Shown here: positions 49,441 to 57,867 of the stretch, in pieces
Position numbering within the stretch: the first letter of the stretch is position 1
Layout: each line of letters starts with the position of its first letter
Assembly: GCF_002174305.1 (NCBI RefSeq)
Contig: NZ_MIJB01000024.1
Location: forward strand, 1-64,000
Direction: 5' to 3'
DNA length: 64,000 nucleotides
From: Aeromicrobium sp. PE09-221
GTDB taxonomy: Bacteria; Actinomycetota; Actinomycetes; Propionibacteriales; Nocardioidaceae
Program-made: the position numbers and the translations under genes
The notes under the pieces: generated by a model
What the model saw: the letters and a program-made list of their open reading frames with translations, nothing else
Database searches by the model: none
Told to the model about the DNA's origin: nothing

Positions 49441-50286
49441 GTGAGCAGTGTACGCATCGCCTATCAGGGTGAGCCGGGAGCCAATTCGCATCTGGTGATC
49501 AAGCAGAACTATCCCGACGCCGAGGCCATCGCCTGTGCCTCCTTCGAGGACACGTTCGCGCTGGTGGAGTCCGACGGCGCCGACCTCGCGATGATCCCGA
49601 TCGACAACTCCCTCGCCGGCCGCGTCGCCGACATCCACCACTTCCTGCCCACGACCAACCTGCACATCATCGCCGAGCACTTCCTGCGCATCCAGTTCGC
49701 GCTGATGGCTCCCCCCGGAGCCTCCCTCGACTCGATCAAGACCGTGCACAGCCACGTGCACGCCTTGGGCCAGTGCCGCAAGATCATCCGCATGCACGGC
49801 TGGACCTCCGTGATCGCCGGTGACACCGCCGGAGCCGCACGCGAGATCCACGAGGCGGGAGACGTCACGCAGGCCGCGCTCGCGCCCCCTCTGGCCGCCG
49901 ACATCTACGGACTGCAGATCCTCGCGGAGGACGTCGAGGACGAAGCACACAACACCACACGCTTCATCGTGCTCTCCCCCGATCCGGTACGCACCGCCGC
50001 CGGCAACGGACCCGTCGTCACGACCTTCATGTTCAACGTCCGCAACCTGCCTTCCGCGCTGTACAAGGCACTGGGCGGATTCGCCACCAATGGCGTCAAC
50101 ATGACCAAGCTCGAGAGCTACATGGTGGGCGGGGAATTCACCGCCACGCAGTTCCTCGCCGAGGTGGAAGGACATCCCGAGGACCCTGCCCTCGCCCGCG
50201 CCCTGGAAGAACTGCGCTTCTTCACCACCGAGGTCAAGATCATGGGCGTCTACCCCGCCGACCCCTACCGGCTCGCCACCTCGTGA
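49441..50286 (+). CDS. pheA: Prephenate dehydratase
   Basis: 281 residues; converts prephenate to phenylpyruvate in phenylalanine synthesis. The dehydratase domain (about 1-180) begins SVRIAYQGEPGANSH and contains the TRF motif NTTRFIVLS. A C-terminal ACT domain (about 195-275, LPSALYKALGGFATNGVNMT) should mediate feedback inhibition by phenylalanine. No chorismate mutase domain is fused, unlike enterobacterial PheA. GTG start. Confidence 0.95.
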   Translation: MSSVRIAYQGEPGANSHLVIKQNYPDAEAIACASFEDTFALVESDGADLAMIPIDNSLAGRVADIHHFLPTTNLHIIAEHFLRIQFALMAPPGASLDSIKTVHSHVHALGQCRKIIRMHGWTSVIAGDTAGAAREIHEAGDVTQAALAPPLAADIYGLQILAEDVEDEAHNTTRFIVLSPDPVRTAAGNGPVVTTFMFNVRNLPSALYKALGGFATNGVNMTKLESYMVGGEFTATQFLAEVEGHPEDPALARALEELRFFTTEVKIMGVYPADPYRLATS

Positions 50287-50311
50287 GCACACCCAGAGCC
50301 GAGATTCGCGG

Positions 50312-51424
50312 GTGCCGATGACCGGGCTGCCGTTCCCACTCGGTGTCCCCGTCCTGACCGACGGCTCCGTGACGCTCCGGGCGCACACACCCGCCGATAT
50401 CGACCCGGTCTACGAGATGGCGACCGATCCCGCGATGCAGCGGTGGACCGCGATCTCCGTGCCCTACCGCCGCAGCGACGCCGAGGAGTTCGTCACGCGG
50501 ATCATCCCGCGGGGCTGGGACACCGCGCAGGGACTCTCATGGGCGATCGAGCTCGACGGACGCTTCGCCGGCAATGTCGACATTCGCGGTCCGGGTCCGG
50601 TCACCGATATCGGCTTCGCCCTGCACCCCTGGGCACGCGGTCGCGGTGCCATGAGAGCGGCCGTGGATCTCGCCGTGCAGTATGCCTTCTCCGAAGGCGG
50701 CAAGGAGGTCGTGCATTGGCGGTCCCAAGTCGGCAACGAGGCCTCACTGCGCGTGGCCCACGCGTGCGGATTCAGCATGCACGGACTCCAACCGGGACTC
50801 CTCTACGAGCGCGGGCGGGTGCACGATGCCTGGACGGCATCGATCCGCTTCGGCGACGCGCCGATGCCGAAGACCCGGTGGAGGTCCTCGCTGATCGAGA
50901 CGGCGGATTTGCGACTGCGTCCCCTCGAGGAACGCGATCTCGACCGCATCGTCGAGGCCTGCAATGATCCGCTGACCCGTCGCTACCTGTCCTGGCTGCC
51001 GCGTCCCTACGGCATCGCGCAGGCAGAGGAGTACCGTGCCGACTCGATCTGGCAGGCGGCAACCGGCAGCAAGGAGATCTGGGCCTTCTGCGATGTGGCG
51101 ACCGATGAGCTGCTCGGCACCGTGGCCGTCATGGGCTTACGCGGTGTCGATGACGGCTCGGGAGAGGTCGGTTACTGGACTCATCCCTCGGCCCGCGGGC
51201 GCGGTCTCACGACCGCCGCCGTGCGCGCGGCGGTCGAGCACGCGTTCTCCGCCGCCGGTCTGGATCGCCGGCGCCTCACCCTCTACGCGGCCGCGAGCAA
51301 CGGTGCCAGCAATGCCATCGCGAGAGCCGCGGGATTCACCGTCTTCGGCACCCAGCATCTCGCCGAGCCCCTCGGCGACGGCAGCTTCGACGATCTCGTC
51401 GGGTACGAGCTCGTCCGCTCTTAA
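50312..51424 (+). CDS. Tandem GNAT acetyltransferase
   Basis: 370 residues made of two RimJ-like GNAT domains, about 1-180 and 190-370. Each has the acetyl-CoA pyrophosphate loop: HPWARGRGAMRAAV near 107 in the first and HPSARGRGLTTAAV near 295 in the second. These enzymes acetylate amino groups of proteins or small molecules. The substrate is unknown. The start is GTG 50312, or ATG 50318. The stop overlaps that of the convergent DUF6230-like gene by 3 bp. Confidence 0.88.
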   Translation: MPMTGLPFPLGVPVLTDGSVTLRAHTPADIDPVYEMATDPAMQRWTAISVPYRRSDAEEFVTRIIPRGWDTAQGLSWAIELDGRFAGNVDIRGPGPVTDIGFALHPWARGRGAMRAAVDLAVQYAFSEGGKEVVHWRSQVGNEASLRVAHACGFSMHGLQPGLLYERGRVHDAWTASIRFGDAPMPKTRWRSSLIETADLRLRPLEERDLDRIVEACNDPLTRRYLSWLPRPYGIAQAEEYRADSIWQAATGSKEIWAFCDVATDELLGTVAVMGLRGVDDGSGEVGYWTHPSARGRGLTTAAVRAAVEHAFSAAGLDRRRLTLYAAASNGASNAIARAAGFTVFGTQHLAEPLGDGSFDDLVGYELVRS

Positions 51425-52170
51425 CGCGGGAACTCACCGCGTTCGGCGAGCTCGCGGCAGGAGACCTTGCCGGGGACGACGCGGATCCGCAGATCAGGCA
51501 GGACGATATCGCCCTCGATCTGCGCCTGCCAGATATCGCCGTACACCATGTTGAGGTCAGCGGTCGTGGCATCGATCGCCGTGTACCCCTGGCCGTTGTT
51601 GTGCCCGCCGTTGCGCGAGCTGTTGTACCAGCGCGGATCGAAGGTCTTGGGCACCTCGAAGGGATTGGCATCGAAGGGGGCCGTACCGGGGATCGTGGTC
51701 AGATCCGTCGTCGCGAGGCCGATCTGCGTGGAGCCCTTCAGATCGATCCCTGGACTCGACGCCGCCCGCAGGTAGGTGATGTCGAAGGCTGCCGACCGGG
51801 CACTGATCTCCGAAGTCTCTGCCTCCCCGTCCCCGGACTGCAGATGGAAGGTCACATCGCCGAGCAGGGGCACCGACTCGGTCTTCGTCAGGCAGAAGCC
51901 GTTCATGGTCGCGCTCGCGAATCCGGCGCGCAGCACCGGTTGCGTCGTCCCGTCGTGACGTCCCACCACCGCCGTGCCGAAGCCGGCGTCCGCGGCATAG
52001 ATGCGTGAGGAGGCGAAGGTCGCGTTGCCGTTGTTGATCGTGATCGTGGAGTCGAAAGCGCTGATCAGCTCCGTGCGCATCGCCGTCGACAGTGTCGCCA
52101 ACAGGCCGATGCCGACCACCACGGCTATCGTGGCCCGGCCCCACCGGGTTCCGTAGGTCGCGTCGGTCAT
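51421..52170 (-). CDS. DUF6230-like secreted protein, third paralog of the cluster
   Basis: 249 residues. An N-terminal membrane segment (about 15-33, IAVVVGIGLLATLSTA) is followed by an extracellular domain with two shared features of the cluster: MNGFCLTKTES near residue 90 and the C-terminal LPDLRIRVVPGKVSC. Same fold as the product of 53577-54329 is inferred from these matches. It overlaps the preceding gene by 4 bp and is the last of the operon. Function unknown. Confidence 0.8.
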   Translation of the reverse strand: MTDATYGTRWGRATIAVVVGIGLLATLSTAMRTELISAFDSTITINNGNATFASSRIYAADAGFGTAVVGRHDGTTQPVLRAGFASATMNGFCLTKTESVPLLGDVTFHLQSGDGEAETSEISARSAAFDITYLRAASSPGIDLKGSTQIGLATTDLTTIPGTAPFDANPFEVPKTFDPRWYNSSRNGGHNNGQGYTAIDATTADLNMVYGDIWQAQIEGDIVLPDLRIRVVPGKVSCRELAERGEFPR

Positions 52171-53108
52171 CGCACCATGATCGTCGTGTTGGGCATTCGG
52201 ATGGAGTTGAGCGGATTCGCGCCACCGGGCGGATGCACATAGGGATCGCGCGAGGCGTCCATGTCGTGGGTCCACAGATAGTCGAATGTCAGGTCGAATG
52301 CGATGATGCTGAAATCGCCTCCCTGCGCGAGGCCCGAGACGATGGCGGCGATCAGCTGGCCCAACAGCCCAGACCCGCCGCCGGCGAGGGTCTGCAGCCG
52401 GATCCGGCAGACATCACCGCTCGAGCCCGCCGTGCAGATGGCACCCTTGCCCACCACATTGGCCAGGAAGCTCATGGCCGTGATCTGCGACCACGGCAAG
52501 GCGAACCAGCTGTCCCCGGTCGCGATGAGCTCGGTGCGCACGCCCGGTCCCCCGACCGTCATCGGGCCGTCGGGCTTGATCGTCAGCGTGTGACCCGCCG
52601 CCGGCCTGGGGTCGGGCGCGGTCCGCGAATCGGCCGTCAGCACCGGTGCCCCGTGCTGGGCGACATTCGGCCGGAAGGTGAGATCGCGAAAGGCGAGCTG
52701 GTACAGACTCCTGCTGCCGTCAGCCGCCAGGTAGTAGGTGTGCGCGTTCTGGGTGTTGATGCCTCTGACGTCCGCGACGATCGCTCCCGTGTCGCTGGTG
52801 CTCGGATCGCCGGCGGTCATCCGCCACTGCACGCCCGACAGACACGGGAACATCCGGGTTCCACTGTTGCGGTTCTCGAAACCGTTGCCACTCGTGGACT
52901 TCAACGGGATCGTCTGCCGTCGCTGTTGCGGATTGCCAGTGCCCGGCTGGCTGCAGTCGAAGGGCTGGTGAGCATTGCTCTGGCTGTTCGCCTCCGCGGG
53001 GTCAGCATCACCCGCGACCCAGGTCACCAGTCCGGTGACGAGGGCGAGCAGGGCGCCGAGGACGATGAACCGTTGCAGGCCGCGGCTAGGCGTCGAGGCG
53101 GTCGTCAT
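52167..53108 (-). CDS. Secreted protein of unknown function in the DUF6230/DUF6114 cluster
   Basis: 313 residues. One N-terminal signal or membrane segment (about 13-33, FIVLGALLALVTGLVTWVAG) precedes an extracellular region with five Cys residues (positions near 51, 89 and around 220-235 visible). No family is recognised. The start overlaps the DUF6114 gene by 23 bp and the end overlaps the DUF6230-like gene by 4 bp, so it is co-translated with them and likely works with them at the cell surface. Confidence 0.75.
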   Translation of the reverse strand: MTTASTPSRGLQRFIVLGALLALVTGLVTWVAGDADPAEANSQSNAHQPFDCSQPGTGNPQQRRQTIPLKSTSGNGFENRNSGTRMFPCLSGVQWRMTAGDPSTSDTGAIVADVRGINTQNAHTYYLAADGSRSLYQLAFRDLTFRPNVAQHGAPVLTADSRTAPDPRPAAGHTLTIKPDGPMTVGGPGVRTELIATGDSWFALPWSQITAMSFLANVVGKGAICTAGSSGDVCRIRLQTLAGGGSGLLGQLIAAIVSGLAQGGDFSIIAFDLTFDYLWTHDMDASRDPYVHPPGGANPLNSIRMPNTTIMVR

Positions 53109-53577
53109 CGGTCACCTCCCCGGCCGTCGTCGGCGTGATCGGCGCGCGGTGCTCCTCCTCGGGCGACCGGGCGCGGCGACCGCGACCGGGGGGCTTCTTC
53201 TCACCCCAGGCCCACACCATCGAGCCGCCGATGATGCCCAGCAGCGTGCCGATGAGGAATCCCCCGAGATTGCTTCCGACGAAGGCCGCCAGCGCGGTCA
53301 GCACGCCGAGCAGCCCCACGAGGCCTGAATAGTGCGGGGTGAACCAGGCGACGAGGCCGAACAGCACCATCGCGCCGCCGAGGATGTACCCCGATGACGC
53401 GCTCCACCCTCCCTGCACGGCAAAGCCGATCGAGGAGGAGGCGAGGTCGATCACCACGTATCCGCCGAGCAGCAGCCAGAGCCCACCCCAGAAAGGACGC
53501 GTCCGCCGGAAGGCCCCGAACCAGCGCCAGGCGCGGCGCACCCGGCCACGGTCCTCGGCGACCAGGGAGAACGCCAT
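53086..53577 (-). CDS. DUF6114 family membrane protein (second copy)
   Basis: 163 residues. The family hallmark RTRPFWGGLWLLLGGYVVID is near residue 29, followed by three or four membrane segments and a cytoplasmic Arg/Pro/Glu-rich tail. The ATG shares one base with the stop of the upstream DUF6230 gene. DUF6114 proteins are nearly always paired with DUF6230 proteins, implying a membrane partner. Function unknown. Confidence 0.85.
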   Translation of the reverse strand: MAFSLVAEDRGRVRRAWRWFGAFRRTRPFWGGLWLLLGGYVVIDLASSSIGFAVQGGWSASSGYILGGAMVLFGLVAWFTPHYSGLVGLLGVLTALAAFVGSNLGGFLIGTLLGIIGGSMVWAWGEKKPPGRGRRARSPEEEHRAPITPTTAGEVTDDDRLDA

Positions 53578-54329
53578 CAGTACTGCGCCGCGCAATCGGA
53601 CTGGTCCTTGGCGCCGGGCAGGACCTTGATCCTCAGCTTCGGCAGATTGATCTGCCCCTGCAGATCGACGCCATAGGACTCACCGTCGAGGTGGGAGATG
53701 TTCATCGTCTGCGCCTGCAGTCCGAAAGCCCCCGGTGTGCCCCCGTCCAGCCAGTCCCCCTGATAGGAGCCCATCCCGAGGGTGTCCGCGGACTGTCCCA
53801 GCGTCAGCTTGGCGATCTGATCGCCCTGTCCGGTGAGGTCCTTGGACGCGAAGAACAACTGGTCGGCGGAGATCTCGTCACTGCCCTCCACCGTCCCGTC
53901 GACCTTCTCACCCGCGATGACCATCATCGACACACGGCCGATGCCCCCGATCTCCTGCTGCGCGACGAGGCACAGACCGTTGAGGGTGGCCTGGTTGAAC
54001 CCGAACTGCGCCAGCGCCTCCTGGCCGTCGTTCAACGGCTGGGCCTTCAGATAGGCGGCGGCATCGGTGCCGTTGATCCGATCGGTATAGACCTGGTGCG
54101 GGGTATTGGCCGAGGTGAAGTTCACCGCCAGCACATTCTGCGCGACCATCGCGAACATGACCGCGAGCGCGGCCGTGGCCGCGGTCGCCATCGGCAGCGC
54201 CCGCAGCCGGGTGCCGCGCTGGACGGCCTCCGCCTCGGCCATCATCAGGTTGCGCCGATCGGACAGCCGCCGGACCAGTCCTTCGGACCAGCCGGTGATC
54301 CGCTGGCCGCGTCGTGCACGACGAGACAT
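53577..54329 (-). CDS. DUF6230 family secreted protein (second copy)
   Basis: 250 residues. A basic cytoplasmic N-terminus of about 48 residues leads to a membrane segment (about 48-66, ATAATAALAVMFAMVAQNV) and an extracellular beta-rich domain with LNGLCLVAQQ near 118 and a C-terminal LPKLRIKVLPG. ATG 54329 (MSRRARRGQR) has a GGGAG site just upstream. It is translationally coupled to the following DUF6114 gene. The family is of unknown function. Confidence 0.85.
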   Translation of the reverse strand: MSRRARRGQRITGWSEGLVRRLSDRRNLMMAEAEAVQRGTRLRALPMATAATAALAVMFAMVAQNVLAVNFTSANTPHQVYTDRINGTDAAAYLKAQPLNDGQEALAQFGFNQATLNGLCLVAQQEIGGIGRVSMMVIAGEKVDGTVEGSDEISADQLFFASKDLTGQGDQIAKLTLGQSADTLGMGSYQGDWLDGGTPGAFGLQAQTMNISHLDGESYGVDLQGQINLPKLRIKVLPGAKDQSDCAAQY

Positions 54330-54396
54330 CGAGTACTCCCTCCCGGTACGCTCGGGCTCCCTCAAGCCCCGTGAGCATGCCGTGCTTTCGTGTGAT

Positions 54397-54852
54397 TCAG
54401 GCGGCGCTCGTGCGGAGTGCTCGGCGACGGCCGCGACGCTCTTCACGTGCGGCGAACTTCGCGAGCTGCTTCTCGCTGTACGGGGTCCAGGCGAAGATCA
54501 GTCCCGAGCCGATGATGCCGAACATCATGCCGATGATCCATCCGCCCAGGTTGGCGAGCGGCAGCGAGGCCACCGAGAACATCGAGGCGACGATGGCCGG
54601 GAAGTGCCGCTGCGCCGGGGCGCACAGCGCGACGAGCGCCGCGGCCGCCATGCCTCCGGCGAGCAGCAGTGGGGTCATTCCGCGCACTCCCATGTGCACA
54701 TAGAAGGCCCATTCCGCGCCGAAGAGCGGATTGGCCACGAAATAGGCTCCTGCCAGGAGCGCCAGGCTGCCCCAGAAGGGACGGGTGCGCCGCCAACGGG
54801 TGATACCGCGCCAGGCGCGGACGAACAGATTCGGCTTCTGCGATGTGGACAT
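54397..54852 (-). CDS. DUF6114 family membrane protein (first copy)
   Basis: 151 residues. RTRPFWGSLALLAGAYFVAN near residue 22, then about four membrane segments ending GMMFGIIGSGLIFAWTPYSE, and a basic tail. It is paralogous to the 53086-53577 product and pairs with the DUF6230 gene just upstream (61 bp). A GGGAG ribosome-binding site precedes ATG 54852. Function unknown. Confidence 0.86.
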   Translation of the reverse strand: MSTSQKPNLFVRAWRGITRWRRTRPFWGSLALLAGAYFVANPLFGAEWAFYVHMGVRGMTPLLLAGGMAAAALVALCAPAQRHFPAIVASMFSVASLPLANLGGWIIGMMFGIIGSGLIFAWTPYSEKQLAKFAAREERRGRRRALRTSAA

Positions 54853-54913
54853 CGTCGTCTCCCTTGCCGTCGAGGGCGTGGCGGGCCGGAGCCCGCCACG
54901 CCGCCAGCGATGA

Positions 54914-55513
54914 TCAGCTGCGCTTGACCGACAGCGACAGGTTGTTCAGCGACAGGCCGCTGAGCGTGACCGCATAGGCTTTCGCCGAGATGTTGTTCAA
55001 TGTCGACTCGCCGCTCACCAGGGAGAAGCCGGTCGCGTCATAGCCCGAGGCCTGACTCGTGTCCGAGAAGCCGGAGCGCGACTGCGCCTGCCCCAGCGTG
55101 ACGTTGTTCAGGCTCGCTCCATCCGGCGTCCGCAAGGTGGCCGCGTTCAGCGCGACATTACCGAGGCCGATATCGCTGTCCGTCGACGCGATCTCCAGAT
55201 GGACGCCTTGCACCAGCGGCAGGTTCACCGTGGGGCTCTTGACCGTCAGACCGTCGGCCCGCGCGTTCTCGGTCTCGGCGAAGATCGTCTCCTTGCCGGT
55301 GTCGGCATCGCCGACCTGCGTCTGCCCCGGACGGACCTTGAGCGCATCGGCGCTCAGGCTGGTGTCCAGATCGAAGCCTCCGGCCGATGAGATGGTGGCC
55401 GCGACCATGCCCTGCACGATCGCGATCCCCAGTCCGACGCTCGCCAGCGTGGCAGGCACCGTGATGGCCGCGAACCGCCCGAGGCGTGCGCGACCCATTC
55501 CCTCTGTCTTCAT
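54914..55513 (-). CDS. DUF6230 family secreted protein (first copy, head of cluster)
   Basis: 199 residues. A signal or membrane segment at about 14-42 (AITVPATLASVGLGIAIVQG) precedes an extracellular domain of regular short repeats rich in Leu, Asn and Thr (SLNNVTLGQAQ, TLNNISAKAYAV, LSLNNLSLSVKR), which suggests a beta-solenoid-like or beta-sandwich fold. ATG 55513 has GGGAG upstream. It heads the minus-strand cluster; a Crp/GlxR-like site is about 67 bp upstream. Confidence 0.85.
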   Translation of the reverse strand: MKTEGMGRARLGRFAAITVPATLASVGLGIAIVQGMVAATISSAGGFDLDTSLSADALKVRPGQTQVGDADTGKETIFAETENARADGLTVKSPTVNLPLVQGVHLEIASTDSDIGLGNVALNAATLRTPDGASLNNVTLGQAQSRSGFSDTSQASGYDATGFSLVSGESTLNNISAKAYAVTLSGLSLNNLSLSVKRS

Positions 55514-55579
55514 CTATGTCTCCCTCTGACCGCTCGTCCCTCAACGAGCAGCGGTGTCGCCCTACTGGTAACTCCCTCA

Positions 55580-55593
55580 GTGACCCAGATCAC
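55580..55593. promoter_or_regulatory. Crp/GlxR-like site upstream of the DUF6230 cluster
   Basis: GTGACCCAGATCAC matches the GTGA-N6-TCAC core of Crp-family operators. It lies in the 186-bp divergent gap between the DUF6230 gene and signal peptidase, about 67 bp from the former. cAMP-dependent control of the cluster is a hypothesis. Confidence 0.45.
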
Positions 55594-55699
55594 GAGGCGA
55601 CGGTCAGAGTGTAGGCATAACTCGCAGTTGCAGTCCACCAAGATCGTGATTCTCCACCCCGACTACAGTGGTGCCGCCGGACGAACCACCGAGGACCCC

Positions 55700-56308
55700 A
55701 TGCTTTTTTCCTATGAACGCGGCACCGCCGCCGTCCGCATCCTCGGCATCGCCGCCCTCATCGGATTCTTCGTGCTGGCAGTGGGAGCCGTGGCCGCACT
55801 CGCCTTCTCGGTGCAGGTGAACGGCACGAGCATGCATCCGACTCTCGTCCACGGTGACCGCCTGCAAGCGCAGTTCTGGAACCGCTCCAGTATCGAGCGC
55901 TTCGACCTCGTCGAGACACGCACGCCCGACGAGGTCGCGATCGTCAAACGCGTCATCGGGCTCCCGGGGGACATGCTCACCGTCGAGTCGACCGGCCTGG
56001 TGCCGGTCGTGACCGTGCGGCCCGAGGGGAAGACAGCCGTCTACCGCGTGGAGAACCCACGATGGGACGACCAACCGGGCGGCGGCGCGTGCTGCACCGT
56101 AGACGGCACAGAGGGCGGCACGAGCGAGTTCGTCGTGCCCGAGGGCGAGTACTGGCTGGTGGGCGACAACTGGGGCGCGTCGGAAGACTCGCGCGTCTAC
56201 GGCTTCTTCGCCGCCGATGCCATCAAGGCCAAGTTGAACTTCAGGATCCTGCCCCTGGACAGGTTCGGCACCGTCCCCAATCCGGCCTCTCTCGTGGCAA
56301 TCCCCTGA
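55700..56308 (+). CDS. lepB: Signal peptidase I
   Basis: 202 residues, type I signal peptidase (S26 family). One membrane segment (about 14-36) precedes the catalytic domain with Ser44 in NGTSMHPTL and Lys83 in VKRVIGLPGD; the later GDNWGASEDSR box is present. It cleaves signal peptides of exported proteins on the outer face. ATG 55700 with a GAGG site is chosen over the longer open frame, which would run into the Crp-like site. Divergent from the cluster of secreted DUF6230 proteins. Confidence 0.93.
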   Translation: MLFSYERGTAAVRILGIAALIGFFVLAVGAVAALAFSVQVNGTSMHPTLVHGDRLQAQFWNRSSIERFDLVETRTPDEVAIVKRVIGLPGDMLTVESTGLVPVVTVRPEGKTAVYRVENPRWDDQPGGGACCTVDGTEGGTSEFVVPEGEYWLVGDNWGASEDSRVYGFFAADAIKAKLNFRILPLDRFGTVPNPASLVAIP

Positions 56309-56360
56309 CCGCGACCCTCGCAGCGACCAGAACGTCGGGCGTCGGTGGCAGACTCTGCCT

Positions 56361-57827
56361 GTGACCGCATCCCCGCACCGCGACACCACCACCCTGCCCG
56401 CCAATCCCTGGCCGGCGCTGTGGGCCATGGTGATCGGCTTCTTCATGATCCTGGTCGACACCACGATCGTCTCGGTCGCGACCCCCGCCATCCGTGAGGC
56501 GCTGGAGACCGACTACAACACCGTCATCTGGGTCACGAGCGCCTATCTGCTGGCCTATGCCGTGCCTCTGCTCATCACCGGGCGGCTCGGCGATCGCATC
56601 GGACCGAAGAACGTGTATCTGGTGGGCTTGACGCTGTTCACGCTGGCATCACTGTGGTGCGCGGTCACCACGACGGTCGAGATGCTGATCATCGCGCGGG
56701 TCTTCCAGGGACTCGGCGCCTCGATGATGACCCCGCAGACCATGGCGGTCATCACCCGCACCTTCCCTCCCGAGAGTCGCGGGCGCGCGATGGCGCTGTG
56801 GGGTGCCACGGCAGGCGTCGCCACGCTGGTGGGTCCCGTGCTCGGCGGTGTCCTGGTCGACTCCGCGGGGTGGGAGTGGATCTTCTTCGTCAACGTGCCC
56901 GTGGGGATCATCGCCTTCGTACTGGCCTGGAGATTGGTGCCGCGGCTGGAGACCCATGCGCACTCCTTCGACTGGGTGGGCGTCGCACTCAGCGCCGCCG
57001 CGATGTTCCTCATCGTCTTCGGCATCCAGGAGGGTGAGCGCTATGACTGGGGACAGATCACCGGCATCGTCTCGGTACCCGCGCTCATCGGTCTCGGCCT
57101 GGTGGTCGGGGCGGTCTTCCTGTGGTGGCAGTCCCGGGTCCGTCGTGAGCCTCTCGTCCCGCTCCGACTGTTCCGCGAGCGCAGCTTCTCGGTCTCCACG
57201 GCGGCGATCTCGATGGTCTCCTTCTCGGTCACCGCGATGTCCTTCCCCTTCATGCTGTGGGCCCAGACGGCTCGTGGCTGGTCTCCGACCGAGTCGGGGA
57301 TGCTGTTGATCCCGATGGCCGTCGTCACGGCCGCGATGGCACCGATCGTCGGCCGCTGGACCGATCGCGTCGCACCGCGGCTGCTGGCCTCGATCGGTTT
57401 CGGCGTCTCCGGAGGATCGATCCTGTTCATGAGCCAGACGGTCGCCCAGGAGAGTCCCATCTGGCTGATCCTCATCGCCACCGCGCTCGTGGGCTTCGGC
57501 AATGCCTTCCTGTGGTCGCCGCTCGCGGCGACGGCCACGCGTCGTCTGCCGATGTCGTCCGCGGGGGCTGGCTCGGGGGTCTACAACGCGACCCGGCAGA
57601 TCGGCGCGGTGCTCGGCAGCGCGGCGATCGCCGCGGCGATCTCCAGCCGGCTGGCGGCCCACCTCCCGCAGGCGGCCGAAGCGGGTGCCGAGGGCGCGGG
57701 TCCCACGGTCCTGCCCCCCGAGGCGGTCGAGCCCTTCTCGACGGCCATGAGCCAGGCGCTCCTCGTCCCCGCCGCCGCCTTCCTCCTCGGCCTCCTGATC
57801 GTCCAGCTCTTCCCCCGCCCCCGCTGA
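56361..57827 (+). CDS. MFS drug/metabolite exporter, DHA2 (14-segment) family
   Basis: 488 residues with about 14 membrane segments, as in EmrB/QacA-type proton antiporters. The N-terminus contains FFMILVDTTIVSVATPAIRE, motif A GRLGDRIGPKNVYLVGL, and motif C-like GATAGVATLVGPVLGGVLVD. Exported compound unknown. GTG start. The stop lies two bases from a 39-bp repeat that marks the boundary with the DUF559 gene. Confidence 0.92.
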   Translation: MTASPHRDTTTLPANPWPALWAMVIGFFMILVDTTIVSVATPAIREALETDYNTVIWVTSAYLLAYAVPLLITGRLGDRIGPKNVYLVGLTLFTLASLWCAVTTTVEMLIIARVFQGLGASMMTPQTMAVITRTFPPESRGRAMALWGATAGVATLVGPVLGGVLVDSAGWEWIFFVNVPVGIIAFVLAWRLVPRLETHAHSFDWVGVALSAAAMFLIVFGIQEGERYDWGQITGIVSVPALIGLGLVVGAVFLWWQSRVRREPLVPLRLFRERSFSVSTAAISMVSFSVTAMSFPFMLWAQTARGWSPTESGMLLIPMAVVTAAMAPIVGRWTDRVAPRLLASIGFGVSGGSILFMSQTVAQESPIWLILIATALVGFGNAFLWSPLAATATRRLPMSSAGAGSGVYNATRQIGAVLGSAAIAAAISSRLAAHLPQAAEAGAEGAGPTVLPPEAVEPFSTAMSQALLVPAAAFLLGLLIVQLFPRPR

Positions 57828-57828
57828 C

Positions 57829-57867
57829 CCGACCCTCCGGGTCCAGCTTTTGCCGGGTTGTGGCCCT
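57829..57867. repeat. Repeat family E, left copy bordering the DUF559 gene
   Basis: A 39-bp block that matches the right copy at 58953-58991 in inverted orientation with four or five mismatches. It starts CCGACCCTCCGGGTCCA and ends TGCCGGGTTGTGGCCCT. It lies 2 bp after the MFS stop and touches the DUF559 stop codon. Confidence 0.85.
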
